Position numbers and translations under genes: made by a program. Below, in pieces: positions 15,623-24,816 of a DNA stretch of 64,000 nucleotides. How positions within the stretch are numbered: position 1 is the stretch's first letter; every line of letters begins with the position of its first letter. The notes under the pieces are model-generated. The model was not told the DNA's origin and did no database searches. It saw only the letters and a program-made list of their open reading frames with translations. Source of the DNA: Chitinophaga caseinilytica (GTDB lineage Bacteria > Bacteroidota > Bacteroidia > Chitinophagales > Chitinophagaceae); the NCBI RefSeq assembly GCF_038396765.1, contig NZ_CP150096.1, positions 4,199,001-4,263,000 on the forward strand, read 5' to 3'.

Positions 15623-15925
15623 TTATTTTGGCATCACGAATGTAGGTCTCGATAGGTCAAAGACGTTTGTATTTTGGGGATCCTCATTCAGTTCGGTGTC
15701 CTGGAATTTTCTGATGGTCTTTTTGTCGAACTTATCCTCGACGGGAGAATCTAGCGATATTCCTAAAACATTTGCAATCTTCTTGGCGGCATCGAGAAAT
15801 TGCACGGCTTCAGATCACTTGTACTTACCGATCAGAACGCGGGATACGCCGCTAGCATTCGCGAAGTCAGTCTGTGACCATCCTTTTGCATCTCTAGCAT
15901 CTGCGATAATCTTGCCTGTTATACC
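15623..15925 (-). pseudogene. Degenerate XRE-family regulator
   Basis: Minus-strand remnant of the regulator at 6183-6515. Matching runs include TGKIIADARDAKGWSQTD, ASGVSRVLIGKYK, LDAAKKIANVLGISLD and KFDKKTIRKFQDTEL. The start ATG is lost, a TGA follows IGKYK, and the tail is altered. The intact gene sits in the same place and orientation behind cassette 1, so this is evidence for a repeated module toxin tip - immunity - XRE. Confidence 0.85.
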
Positions 15926-16223
15926 TGTCGCAATTGCGCCAGGAATTAATGGCTCATAAAAAGAAGAATCAATTTACGAGATCCTCTACCAAAGGAGGTG
16001 TAAACGCGACTAAACATTTTAAAGGATTGAATAATGTCAATTTAAATAGTGAAAAAAGGAGATAAGCCTAATCCAATCCAGCGAAAAGATGCTCAAAGTA
16101 GAAACGGTAGCGCCGAAAGGAAGAAAGGAGCTAGTATTTTACATCTGAAAGAATAAGAAAGCTCAGAAACATAAAAGCATAGTTTCTATTTGTATAAACA
16201 AAATAATTTGGGATAAAAGAATC
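15926..16223. other. AT-rich region without a recognised gene
   Basis: No convincing reading frame. Probably debris of a decayed unit where the primase would be expected. Confidence 0.5.
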
Positions 16224-16391
16224 GTGGATTATATAATTTCTTGTACAGAATTCGAATTTGAATTTATGGAGGTTGATGTCTACGGCTTTGGAATTAAGAA
16301 CAAAACAATCAAGATTTCATCTCGTGTTGCGATAGAACTCGGTGATCAATATAATAAAAGCTTAGAATTGTTGTTTTCAGGATCAGAATAA
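16224..16391 (+). CDS. Short hypothetical ORF (55 aa), doubtful
   Basis: GTG-initiated frame encoding a Phe/Glu/Ile-rich peptide (VDYIISCTEFEFEFMEVDVY at the start). The frame is open upstream for about 24 codons without a good start, so it may be the 3' end of a broken gene. No homologue recognised. The AT-rich composition matches the cassette regions. Confidence 0.3.
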   Translation: MDYIISCTEFEFEFMEVDVYGFGIKNKTIKISSRVAIELGDQYNKSLELLFSGSE

Positions 16392-16544
16392 ATTAGAAAG
16401 GCAAAGGGAAGATACACACAAGATTCAACGGACCATTTGTACAAGAAGTAGAGTATTGAAATGATATAATGTATCGAATGAATACAATTAACTTAGATAA
16501 CAGAAGATTGTTTTGAATCTTGAAACAATTCGGTTAAGGCATAT

Positions 16545-17099
16545 TTAATCTTGTATATTAAATCCAAAAGTTTCACTTAAGTAGTTTTGAAGTGATTCTA
16601 GGTTGGAAATTCGCACTATTATTCCCTTGTTCCTGTCTATTAAAGCAAGTTTGTATCCTAAGTCAAGTAATTGTTTTGCATTCAAAAGGCCGCCGCATGT
16701 TTTGCTTGGCCGGAATAGCGGAGACATTTCAATCCATACGTTTGAAACAAAAGCATCACGCTGATCAATAAAGATTCCGAGTTGTTCAAACCCAAAAGCA
16801 ACCGTATTTAATTTGGCGTAATGACTTGTGCCGTAGCCTAGTGATACATGGCTGTGGTAGTTAAATGCAATGGGATGTAATCTTTTAGTAACATTATTGT
16901 TTTCTATACGAGCTTCACGTAATGGTATAATGCTTTCCTGTCGGATAGTATTGACTTGAAACCCATAGGGAAAGTGATCTGTTTTGGGCGTTTTTTCTAC
17001 GTCTGCCAGTACTTTAAAGTAGTTTTGCTCAGTAACTGGTTCAATCTGGCTGTAAAAATCTTCATGAACGCAAATAGATACTGGTATGGTCGAATTAAT
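16545..17099 (-). pseudogene. Start-less ORF of 185 codons, probably 5'-truncated gene
   Basis: The minus-strand frame from 17099 down to a TAA at 16545 is open for 184 residues but has no ATG, GTG or TTG in its first half; the first ATG (16727) would leave only 60 residues. The translated segment looks like a real protein (balanced composition, PFRPSK-type motif as SPLFRPSKTCGGLLNAKQL, then GYKLALIDRNKGIIVRISN). It is probably an N-terminally truncated gene, possibly an immunity or effector remnant. No family recognised. Confidence 0.45.
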
Positions 17100-17527
17100 T
17101 TAATTTATCGCGTAGTTGTTTGGGCATCCATCTAGACTTTTAGTGTGATCACTCTGCAGTGGCCTGTTTATTTGATAAATTGAATGTCAGCTTCAAGAAA
17201 GTATAAATTCGGATTGTAAAATTGATTGTGGTAGCCACGATGAAGTTATGTGTAGACTGTTTTTTTAGAACACAAAAATAGCTATTATGCTTCAGATAAT
17301 GTTGGTTTAATTCAATAATATGAAAAGCGCATGAATACGAAAAGGAATTTTTTGTTGCATTAGGTGAGTTGCGGGAGGATAAGTTAAGTGCTTCAAGTTT
17401 TGAGTGGCAGTAATGTGGTTAGGCGATGAAATAGATAGTATTCGATATTGCTACCATTCATTAAAAATGAATAAAATGAACTACTGCCGTTTATCCTTGT
17501 TGTTCTAACTTCAAGGGAAACGCTAAA
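17100..17527. other. AT-rich intergenic region
   Basis: No gene seen. The last 90 bases resemble the leader of the other radC copies (AATGAATAAAATGAAC here, GAATGAACAGAATGAAC there), which supports common descent of the three radC loci. Confidence 0.5.
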
Positions 17528-18163
17528 ATGGAAATCCGATTGAGTAAACTGAAGAAAGTAAAGATCGAAGCCCGGCAAGACGTTCACGAGATCATGCGGA
17601 TGCTGCTTCGGCGCGAACAGAAGATTGACCGGAACCGGGAGCACCTGTGGGTGCTGGGCCTCGCGGCGGATAATGCGATCCTGCTGATCGAGTTGGTGAG
17701 CATGGGCTCCGTGACGAGCACCATCGCCGAGCCGATGGAAATCTACAGCCTGGCATTGCAGAAGCGTAGTGTGAAGATCATCATTGTTCACAATCATCCC
17801 AGCGGGCTGCTGAAGCCCTCCGCCGCCGACCGTGAAATGACGGACCGGATGATCCAGTGCGGCCGGTTATTGAAGGTGCCGGTGCTGGATCATTTCATCA
17901 TCAGCGACAAAGGCTATTACAGCTTTGCGGAAGATGGGCTGTTGGCGGAGCTGGAAAAGAGTACCAAGTACATGCTGGAGTACGAGCTAAAGGCGCTTGG
18001 AGTTAAAGAAGGCAAGGAAGCCGGCCACAAAGCAGGCTTGAATGATAAAGCCCGAGAAATGGCGCGCATCATGAAAGCGAAAGGCTACGCAGTAAAGGAA
18101 ATTATGGAATTGACCGGCCTCAGCAAACCAGTCATCCAGCGGCTTAAATCAAAAGACACTTAG
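17528..18163 (+). CDS. radC: RadC-family JAMM protein with HTH-like tail, diverged third copy
   Basis: A 211-aa homologue of the radC genes at 1706 and 11337, clearly diverged but with the same layout: JAMM residues intact (HNHPSG, then Asp 11 residues after the second His) and a C-terminal HTH-like segment (KGYAVKEIMELTGLSKPVI). No recombinase pair precedes it, and no scar or DUF1737 region follows. With the dead XRE gene it looks like the surviving part of an older, third unit of the array. Confidence 0.9.
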   Translation: MEIRLSKLKKVKIEARQDVHEIMRMLLRREQKIDRNREHLWVLGLAADNAILLIELVSMGSVTSTIAEPMEIYSLALQKRSVKIIIVHNHPSGLLKPSAADREMTDRMIQCGRLLKVPVLDHFIISDKGYYSFAEDGLLAELEKSTKYMLEYELKALGVKEGKEAGHKAGLNDKAREMARIMKAKGYAVKEIMELTGLSKPVIQRLKSKDT

Positions 18164-18499
18164 CGTTATTTGCCTGGTGAATGAATCATGTCAGATTGAA
18201 TTGAATTTGGTGATTTTGAGAGTCATTCATCCGCAAGGGCAGGCCAGGGTCTTCGAAGTTTGTTGCCGATGCCATATGCCTGTAAGACAGGGTTCAAACA
18301 TGTAGTAAAAAAGCGTCTAGTAACCTCGCGCAGTCGCCATATCAGTTTCCTCACTTCTCCCGATTTATCATGCATTCTAAACAACTCCAACATCTTTGTA
18401 TCCCGGGCGGAATATGTTGCCCCCAATTCTCCTGATTCATAAGGTTCAAAATACCTCATGTATTATGGCCCCCTCAGTTCCCCAAAATTCACCCAGCTT
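18164..18499. other. Intergenic region at the right edge of the island
   Basis: No supported gene. Short frames exist on both strands here but none resembles a known protein, and they overlap each other. The island-to-chromosome boundary is probably near here. Confidence 0.4.
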
Positions 18500-19282
18500 T
18501 CAAAACACCTCCAACACCTTCGCCCCACCCGCATATTTCCGTCCCTTCAGCTCGCCCGACCCATCCGGCATTCCCATCTCAATCCCCACCGCCACTATCA
18601 AGGAAGCATCGGCCAGAACAGGCACATCCAGCGATAGCTGCAAATCAAATCCCTCCGCCCGCGCATCCCGATGCTGCCATGCCGATACCTTCCGATCCCA
18701 GGCAGGCGCAACCGCCGGCTCAAACAGTTCTTTACGATATACAATATCTCCCATCATCGCCAGATAGACAACAAACCGGTAAAACGGCAACTTCCAGGGC
18801 AGGCTCAGATTGATGTCGGGCATAATAGCAGGGAAGGAGAGCGTAACCGTACCTGCTGCCCGGTTTGCCGACGCGGTAACCGGATGTTGTAACAAGTTGT
18901 CAAAAGGATGCTCCTTATTGAAATTGAACCCTCGCAGCAACGCCTTATTGGCCGACAAACAGACACCTCTTTCCCCACGAGGGCGCTCGGCATCCCGCAG
19001 CTGGATTTCCTTCGCCAGTTTCACGAGCCGCCCGGTATAGTTCGGGTCGGCGATTTGCCGGAAAGCTATCATCGGCCGGCGTACCGACGCCGCAAACAGG
19101 TTGCAGGCCTTGAATTCCGCATTGTTCTCCCGGGTCCGTGCAAATTTGCCATCTGTTTTGATGCGTTCTTTGGAAGGCCCGTTGCACCGGCGCATGATAA
19201 TCTTGTCAGTTCCTTTCCTGCGGTAATAGACGAATTCGCCCAATCTTCCGGTGACTTCCATGGTCGATTCTACAATAGCCAT
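18500..19282 (-). CDS. Conserved hypothetical protein (260 aa) of Bacteroidota
   Basis: Soluble 260-aa protein without signal peptide. The N-terminus (VTGRLGEFVYYRRKGTDKI, then a Gly-Pro-Ser-Lys-Glu-Arg-Ile-Lys-Thr-Asp segment and FARTRENNAEFKA) has a pattern I have seen in hypothetical proteins of Chitinophaga relatives, where it recurs in several paralogues per genome. The function is unknown. The C-terminal half looks like beta-strands. It stands alone, with about 200 nt upstream to the next gene. Confidence 0.75.
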   Translation of the reverse strand: MAIVESTMEVTGRLGEFVYYRRKGTDKIIMRRCNGPSKERIKTDGKFARTRENNAEFKACNLFAASVRRPMIAFRQIADPNYTGRLVKLAKEIQLRDAERPRGERGVCLSANKALLRGFNFNKEHPFDNLLQHPVTASANRAAGTVTLSFPAIMPDINLSLPWKLPFYRFVVYLAMMGDIVYRKELFEPAVAPAWDRKVSAWQHRDARAEGFDLQLSLDVPVLADASLIVAVGIEMGMPDGSGELKGRKYAGGAKVLEVF

Positions 19283-19479
19283 AGATTATGCTTATTTGGG
19301 GTTACGGTTATGATATGCTGACTATAACAGGCTATTGCATAGAATGTTTAACGGGTTTAAGCCGGCTTTTTAAAGAGGCGACTTAAACCCGTCTTAAATT
19401 CGGGATATACCCGGCTTAAACCCGGCTCATATATGCCGGAGAACTTCTCCAGGCATACCCTGATCCGGCAATTGGAAAC

Positions 19480-22365
19480 CTATTCCTCCTGGATCACCAA
19501 CGCATTCAGGTACCCGAACGCGCCATTGGCCGTCAAAGAAGGTGCGTGCACCGAAAGATTGATCTTCCCGTTCGCGTCCGGCGAAATGCCTGTCCGCACT
19601 TCCTCGAGAGTAGTGTTGTTGAAGGCGTTCATCAAAATCTCGGCACCGCCGTTGATCCGCCATGCGCCATATCGCGGCGCCGCAGCGGAGTTGTTGCGCG
19701 ATGCGTAGAACTTCAGCTTGTAGGTCTTGGCGGGGTTCAGTCCGGTAAGGATGAGGTTGTCCATCCCTGTCGCCCATTTCAGGCTGTAGTTGAACCAGTA
19801 ACCCTTCAGCGCGATATCCGGGATCACGCCGGTATTGTTGCCGGTGGTGGTACCGTCTATGTCGGAGGCGCTGTTGCTGGCGAAGGGGGCCCAGAATTCA
19901 GGCGTGGGACTGAGGTTGTCGATCGTCCAGCTGGTAGCGGGGTCGGTGATCGTGATACGCTGGGAGTGCGGCGAGCCGTAGACGTTCAGCCATCCGGGAA
20001 TGGGCTGCACCGCCGTTTTGCTGAAGTGGATGCGCAGCGTTTTCAGTCCACCGTTGTTTGGGAACACATTCACGGTGGAAGTGCCTTTGTAGGTTTTGCC
20101 GCCGCCCGTGCCGGTTACGCGGAATACATACGTGCCGTTCGTCAGCGCCGAAATGTTGGCGGTGGCCGACGTGGCGTTGGCGATAGTGGCGGTTCCCGGG
20201 CCAGACACCTGCTCCCAGCTATACGTGGTTACCACGGCACCATTGATGGGCGTACCCGTCAGCTGCAGGGTACTGAGCGTGGTGGTGGTATCGCGGAGGC
20301 GGATCTGCGGTACCGCAGGCAAGGGGCCTACCACACCGATATCGACGAGACTGACATGCGCGAACGTACCGGTGCCGCCTACACGCATGGTAATATCCAC
20401 CGAATCCACACCGGTTACACCGTTGAATTTGATGGCCTGCTGATAGTTGGGCGTGCCTGCGGTGGGGTATTTCGTTTCCACCGACTGTGCCGTTTCCCAG
20501 CCTTCGTTGCCGATCCGGGCCTGCAGCGTACGTTGGGCCGTGTTATCGTCCAGCCGCGCGCCCCAGATCTTGATGTAATATTTATTGGTAGGCACCATTC
20601 CTTTGATGCGGAGTACGATGCCGTTGGGGTTCAGTGACGAGTGGATGAACACGTTGTCATACAGGGCCTGCTGCGGATAATCGCCAACGGGAACGGTAAA
20701 GCCGTTGTAGTTGATGGCCTTCGTCTGGGAAGTCCCGAACGAGCCGGTGGGTGAGCCGATGAACTGGAGGCTCATGTCGGTGATCTCGTTGGTGGTGGTG
20801 CGCATGTCCGGGAACGACGCGTTGGCCGCAAAGCCTTCCACGCCGCCTACGCCAAACCAGTTATTCCAGAACTTGCCCCATCCGTCGGGCGAAGGCGAAG
20901 GCCGGCCGTCGGGCTGGTTGGAGCCGTTGAGCGTGGTGGTGCCGTCGCCGCCGAGGTCGGTCAGCAGGCGGTAGGTGTAATCGTTCACACCCGGCAATGG
21001 ATCGGGCTCGCTGAGCGTGGCAACGGGCGACCAGGGCGTGAACGTCCCGTTTTTCATCTCGGCCCTTACCCGGAAATAAACTTTAGCGGTGTTGTAGCGG
21101 TTGTACACGGATTTCACCACGTTGGCATCCGCCTGCTGCGCGAAGGGCGCCCAGGTGGTCTGGTTCACCGATGAATCGATGTGGTACTTCTTCACGCCGG
21201 TAATGGATTGGAAATAACCCAGCCAGCGGTCGAACAGGCGGTCGGCGATAAACTGGTTGCCGGCGGCGGTGAGGTGGATGCCATCTCCGTTATTGTAAGC
21301 AGGCAGGATGGAGGCGATAGTCGAAGGGTCTACGAGATCGCTGAACCCTTCCACATACCGGTCGGGCCATGCGCTGCGGATACTGTCGGCCAACTGCTTC
21401 AGCATTTGTTGCTGGGCGCTGTTGTAGTTGGTACGCGGTTGCGTGGTCTCGAAAAACGCGGTGATGCCGTTGCGCTGCGCAATGCTGTCTACCTTTCGGA
21501 GGTTTTGCATGCTTTGCGCTACCGTCATGCCAGACGATGGGTCGTTGGAGGGAAGGGAAACGAACAGCATGTCGGGCCGCAACTGTACGGCGGTCTCGAT
21601 GTTCTGTCCGGATACGCCGCCGTCTTCCAGCGGCAGGATGTCTTTGGTGCTGTATCCCGGCACGGCGAGGTTGGTCCAGGCATGCGCGGAAGTATTGTTG
21701 GTGAGCCAGGTGGAGATCTTATCGCCCAGGCGGTTCGGGGCGGAAAGCCCGGTACCCGCGAGGGTGGAGGAGCCGAGCCCTACCACCTTCGGACTGAGGA
21801 ACAGCGTTTTGGCATTCGTTGCCCAGCGCAGCGTAAAGGTATTGTTGCCGTTGTCGGTGGCGCCGGGCAGTAGCCGCAGGGTAGACGCGGAGGGTGTGCT
21901 GCCGCCGCCGTCTGTGGCGCCGTTTACGGACAGGTCGAGGCCGTAAATGGCTTCGATAAAAATAATATCGTTCGCCTGCAGGGCAGGGCGGAAGGTGATC
22001 CTCCCGGCCGATGCGTCCACGATTACGCCGTTGGTGCCGTCTCGATATTGGAGCAGGCCGTTGCGCATGACTTTGATAGTGTGGTTGACGAGGCTGGCGT
22101 TTTGGTAGACGGAGTCACCCGCGGCCGGGTAACCCGCCGCGCCTGTTTTGAACTGGATGCTTTTGCCCAGCTGCTGGAATACGGTGGCGCCGTTGCCGGT
22201 ATTGTACAGGTAACCGTTTACGTCTTTCGACTTGTTGCGGAGCACGAGCTCGGCGTTCATGATCTTCACGGAGTCGGGGTCCAGCTTCAGCGGGGCGCCT
22301 TGCGCCAGGAGGGACGAACAGGGAAAGAGGAGCGGGATAAACAATAGAGGTTTCAATCGTCTCAT
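19480..22365 (-). CDS. Secreted SGNH/GDSL hydrolase with PKD-type domain, multidomain
   Basis: A 961-aa exported protein. Signal peptide at about 1-21 (LLFIPLLFPCSSLLAQ). Residues 28-145 are a module shared with the next gene upstream. The SGNH esterase domain at about 190-385 has block I Gly198-Ser-Ser200, Asn274 (LPSND) and the Asp361-x-x-His364 pair; family members deacetylate or cleave esters of carbohydrates. A middle region (about 480-690) looks like a carbohydrate-binding beta-sandwich, a PKD-like domain follows at about 695-775, and another beta-rich domain ends the protein. I see no clear sorting domain. It starts 9 nt after the 169-aa gene, so the two form an operon. Confidence 0.85.
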   Translation of the reverse strand: MRRLKPLLFIPLLFPCSSLLAQGAPLKLDPDSVKIMNAELVLRNKSKDVNGYLYNTGNGATVFQQLGKSIQFKTGAAGYPAAGDSVYQNASLVNHTIKVMRNGLLQYRDGTNGVIVDASAGRITFRPALQANDIIFIEAIYGLDLSVNGATDGGGSTPSASTLRLLPGATDNGNNTFTLRWATNAKTLFLSPKVVGLGSSTLAGTGLSAPNRLGDKISTWLTNNTSAHAWTNLAVPGYSTKDILPLEDGGVSGQNIETAVQLRPDMLFVSLPSNDPSSGMTVAQSMQNLRKVDSIAQRNGITAFFETTQPRTNYNSAQQQMLKQLADSIRSAWPDRYVEGFSDLVDPSTIASILPAYNNGDGIHLTAAGNQFIADRLFDRWLGYFQSITGVKKYHIDSSVNQTTWAPFAQQADANVVKSVYNRYNTAKVYFRVRAEMKNGTFTPWSPVATLSEPDPLPGVNDYTYRLLTDLGGDGTTTLNGSNQPDGRPSPSPDGWGKFWNNWFGVGGVEGFAANASFPDMRTTTNEITDMSLQFIGSPTGSFGTSQTKAINYNGFTVPVGDYPQQALYDNVFIHSSLNPNGIVLRIKGMVPTNKYYIKIWGARLDDNTAQRTLQARIGNEGWETAQSVETKYPTAGTPNYQQAIKFNGVTGVDSVDITMRVGGTGTFAHVSLVDIGVVGPLPAVPQIRLRDTTTTLSTLQLTGTPINGAVVTTYSWEQVSGPGTATIANATSATANISALTNGTYVFRVTGTGGGKTYKGTSTVNVFPNNGGLKTLRIHFSKTAVQPIPGWLNVYGSPHSQRITITDPATSWTIDNLSPTPEFWAPFASNSASDIDGTTTGNNTGVIPDIALKGYWFNYSLKWATGMDNLILTGLNPAKTYKLKFYASRNNSAAAPRYGAWRINGGAEILMNAFNNTTLEEVRTGISPDANGKINLSVHAPSLTANGAFGYLNALVIQEE

Positions 22366-22374
22366 GTCGGGGAA

Positions 22375-22884
22375 TTATTGGCGGTGAAGTGTTTGGTGAA
22401 TGAATTTTCTTTCGAGGGCGTATGCGTCTTGCTGGAAGAAAACAGGCAGGAAGCTGAAATCCCTGGCGTGGAAGGCTTCCAGGTAAATCTTCTCTGCAGG
22501 GGCGAGCGCCGGCCTGAAGAGGATCTTGCCCAGCGAAGTGTCTACCAAAGTGCTGTCCGGGCAAGTGGTGCAAACGAGCAGTCCGTTCCGCCAAATCTTG
22601 ACGTACCGGCCTTTCCAGGCCGCGTTGGTGTACACGGAATCGCCGGCCTGGGGGAACCCGGCGGTGCCCACAGTGAATTGCAGGGCGTTGCCGATGGATT
22701 TAAAACTGGTTTTCCCGTTGCCGGTGTTGACGAGGTAGCCGTTTACGTTCCGCGTGGCGTTGCGGACAACGAGCTCCATGCCGGTCGCCTTCACGCTGTC
22801 GCGGTTAACGCCGAAGGATTGCTGGGCTTTGAGGGATGGGAGGGTTACACAGCAAGCGGCTGTGAAAACAATTTGCTTCAACAT
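22375..22884 (-). CDS. Secreted paralogue of the N-terminal module of the SGNH protein
   Basis: A 169-aa protein with signal peptide (MLKQIVFTAACCVTLPSLKAQ) and one domain. It aligns along its length with residues 28-145 of the downstream SGNH hydrolase: DSVKATGMELVVRNATRNVNG here, DSVKIMNAELVLRNKSKDVNG there, then YLVNTGNG, QAGDSVYTNA and GKILFRPAL with matching counterparts. A free-standing copy beside the fused copy suggests a substrate- or partner-binding module. Family name not known to me. Confidence 0.75.
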   Translation of the reverse strand: MLKQIVFTAACCVTLPSLKAQQSFGVNRDSVKATGMELVVRNATRNVNGYLVNTGNGKTSFKSIGNALQFTVGTAGFPQAGDSVYTNAAWKGRYVKIWRNGLLVCTTCPDSTLVDTSLGKILFRPALAPAEKIYLEAFHARDFSFLPVFFQQDAYALERKFIHQTLHRQ

Positions 22885-23189
22885 AGAATTGCATTTTCGA
22901 AAGTGTCTAATGTAGATCAGGGTGCATATCCGGAAGAGGTATTACAAAGTGCTAGGCACAGGTCCGGTTAACGCGGAGTTATTGGGTTCGGTTCATGGCT
23001 AAGGTTTGCGCAAGCGCGGTTTTTCGGAAGGGGATAACCGGGCCTGCAGGTACGGGATAATAATGTTATGAAGCCGAAAATAAGAAAAATTGATTGATTT
23101 TCAAGGGTTCTTTTTTGTAAAATTTAAGCAGGAATCTCCTTTCAGGGAGCCATGTTTTGACGGGGCGTAAATACTAATTATATTGAAGG
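22885..23189. other. Intergenic region
   Basis: No gene seen. It must hold the promoter of the 22884 gene on the minus strand, but no clear TAnnTTTG box was found. Confidence 0.4.
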
Positions 23190-23309
23190 ATGGCAATTCG
23201 GTTGAAGCTGAACGGACGGGTGGATGTGAAAATCTATCAAAAGGAATTAATGGCCTGCGACTGGTTTCATATCCCTCCTGATGAAATAGTCATCAAGAAT
23301 TTAATGTAG
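23190..23309 (+). CDS. Short hypothetical ORF (39 aa), doubtful
   Basis: ATG-initiated 39-codon frame (MAIRLKLNGRVDVKIYQKEL, then WFHIPPDEIVIKNLM), 45 nt before the DUF4279 gene. The amphipathic, protein-like composition is suggestive, but it could be a fragment of a lost gene. Confidence 0.3.
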   Translation: MAIRLKLNGRVDVKIYQKELMACDWFHIPPDEIVIKNLM

Positions 23310-23354
23310 ATATTGTTTGGTATCGCAGGCCCCTCCTCAAAAACTACTTAGCAA

Positions 23355-23777
23355 ATGGACAAAGTTTCAATCGCGCTGAAGTATTCAAAATTTTCTGATT
23401 CTATAGAAGATATATCTAATGAATTGGTATTGGTACCGACTGATTCAAATGTAAAAGGGGAAAGATATTCGCTCAAATCCCATGATGGGAGGATTGAAAA
23501 ACAGTATCAGTATAACTATTGGGAATATCGATTCGTGATTGAAACAGATGTATGGATACAAACAATTGCCAATTCATTCGTTGATGAAGTTGTTGAGCCC
23601 AGGAAGGAGCAGCTGAAGCGCATTGCTTCGAATGGGCAATTAGAGTTCTTTATTAGCGCGGAATTATATGGCATGGCCAACCCCGGTTTTCACTTTGAAA
23701 AGGAAACAATTGCATTGCTGGCTTATATTGGGGCGGAAATTGATATAGATCTTTACAATTTCACAGCGAAGGGTTAG
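23355..23777 (+). CDS. DUF4279 family protein
   Basis: A 140-aa soluble protein that fits the DUF4279 pattern: N-terminal beta-strand with alternating hydrophobics, central WEYRFVIETD, FHFEKETIALLAYIGAEIDIDLYNF at the C-terminus. Members are often found beside polymorphic toxins and are suspected immunity proteins. Here it heads a run of three small cytoplasmic proteins with no toxin beside them, so it could be an orphan immunity gene. Confidence 0.7.
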   Translation: MDKVSIALKYSKFSDSIEDISNELVLVPTDSNVKGERYSLKSHDGRIEKQYQYNYWEYRFVIETDVWIQTIANSFVDEVVEPRKEQLKRIASNGQLEFFISAELYGMANPGFHFEKETIALLAYIGAEIDIDLYNFTAKG

Positions 23778-23809
23778 CAAGCACGCCACCTTACACCCAA
23801 ACTACCGTA

Positions 23810-24091
23810 ATGAAAAAGAAGAGCCCCTGGATAGATGTTATCATCAAAGTACTAAACGGCGAAAAGAATATCGCGTCCCCGTTCGATGCACAGGGGACAA
23901 TCGAAAGTTTCTTTGTGGTCGTTATAAAGGAAGAACGCCTCGGCTGGGGCCGAATATGGTGTTCAGCCACACGCAGAGGCATCCATTTATGCAGAATGGT
24001 GGTGCCGGACAACGTCCATTATTTTTATGATGAAGAAGCAAACGCAGCCTGCAATAATTTGCCGGAAATTACACTGGAGGATTTTACCTGA
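23810..24091 (+). CDS. Hypothetical protein (93 aa)
   Basis: A 93-aa soluble protein 32 nt after the DUF4279 gene. The central strand IESFFVVVIKEERLGWGRIWC is followed by a Cys-containing hydrophobic run and an acidic end. No family recognised; the pattern (about 90 aa, no signal, in a run with a DUF4279 gene) resembles immunity-type genes. Confidence 0.5.
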   Translation: MKKKSPWIDVIIKVLNGEKNIASPFDAQGTIESFFVVVIKEERLGWGRIWCSATRRGIHLCRMVVPDNVHYFYDEEANAACNNLPEITLEDFT

Positions 24092-24153
24092 CTACTATAT
24101 TATTTTTGTTCGTCGAAACAACTGAAAGACGAAAACAATTGAATACGCTGATT

Positions 24154-24816
24154 ATGAATGATGTAATCAATATGAATACGGGGCTGGATGTAGCCGGCCT
24201 GGAAGAGGAAGACGCCCTCGCTCTGGAGGGCTCCTTCAAAGCCATACTTAAATACGGCCCGGAGATTGTAACCGATACATCCATCTCCAGTACAATTTTA
24301 GCAAAGCTTATAGAAAACCGCCTGTTCAACAGCCGGGCTACGGTCCGCATCGTAAATTCTTTCCGGTTGCAAAAGGAGGCGTTCGATTATTTCATCCTCC
24401 AGGTGGAGATCGATCACGGTTTCAGGGATTCGAAGAAGAACGGAAATACAAACCGGGATAGGGAATACCAAATCTGGGGCTACGGGAAATCGCGGATCGC
24501 ATTCGGGGATGTACTGCTGCGGAGACTGGCATTCGTGGATAAACTGCTCAACCGGTTTACCTCCGGGCGGATCAAATTCGATTACTCTCCAGCATTTAAC
24601 GCGAAATATTACCTTATTTCTGCTGGAAAGGATTTGATTTTGAAGCATTTTGAACCACCATTCGTGGCGGCAGTCGCCCAATCAGATGAGCTCATCATGT
24701 TGGTGAATGGGGAGGATGTCATCATTGGTTTTCCCGTAATTATTAACGATCAGAATACAGTAACGCTTCAAAAGATTATGTCCTCGGCCAGTTTTCTGGC
24801 AAAATCAATGATGTAG
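24154..24816 (+). CDS. Hypothetical protein (220 aa)
   Basis: Start ATG at 24154 (MNDVINMNTGLD); an in-frame TTG at 24106 is less likely. Unrecognised soluble protein with an acidic N-terminus and an aromatic/basic middle (FKAILKYGPEI, then SRATVRIVNSFRLQKEAFDYF). The C-terminus (DELIMLVNGEDVIIGFPVII) is strand-rich. It follows two small unknown genes on the same strand. Confidence 0.55.
   Translation: MNDVINMNTGLDVAGLEEEDALALEGSFKAILKYGPEIVTDTSISSTILAKLIENRLFNSRATVRIVNSFRLQKEAFDYFILQVEIDHGFRDSKKNGNTNRDREYQIWGYGKSRIAFGDVLLRRLAFVDKLLNRFTSGRIKFDYSPAFNAKYYLISAGKDLILKHFEPPFVAAVAQSDELIMLVNGEDVIIGFPVIINDQNTVTLQKIMSSASFLAKSMM

Noticed and set aside
1..18163. Conjugative transposon
   Set aside because: No relaxase, Tra or coupling-protein gene in the window; only recombination and replication genes are seen.
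18223..18459. 78-aa minus-strand frame and overlapping plus-strand frame
   Set aside because: Opposing short frames without recognisable similarity; no support.
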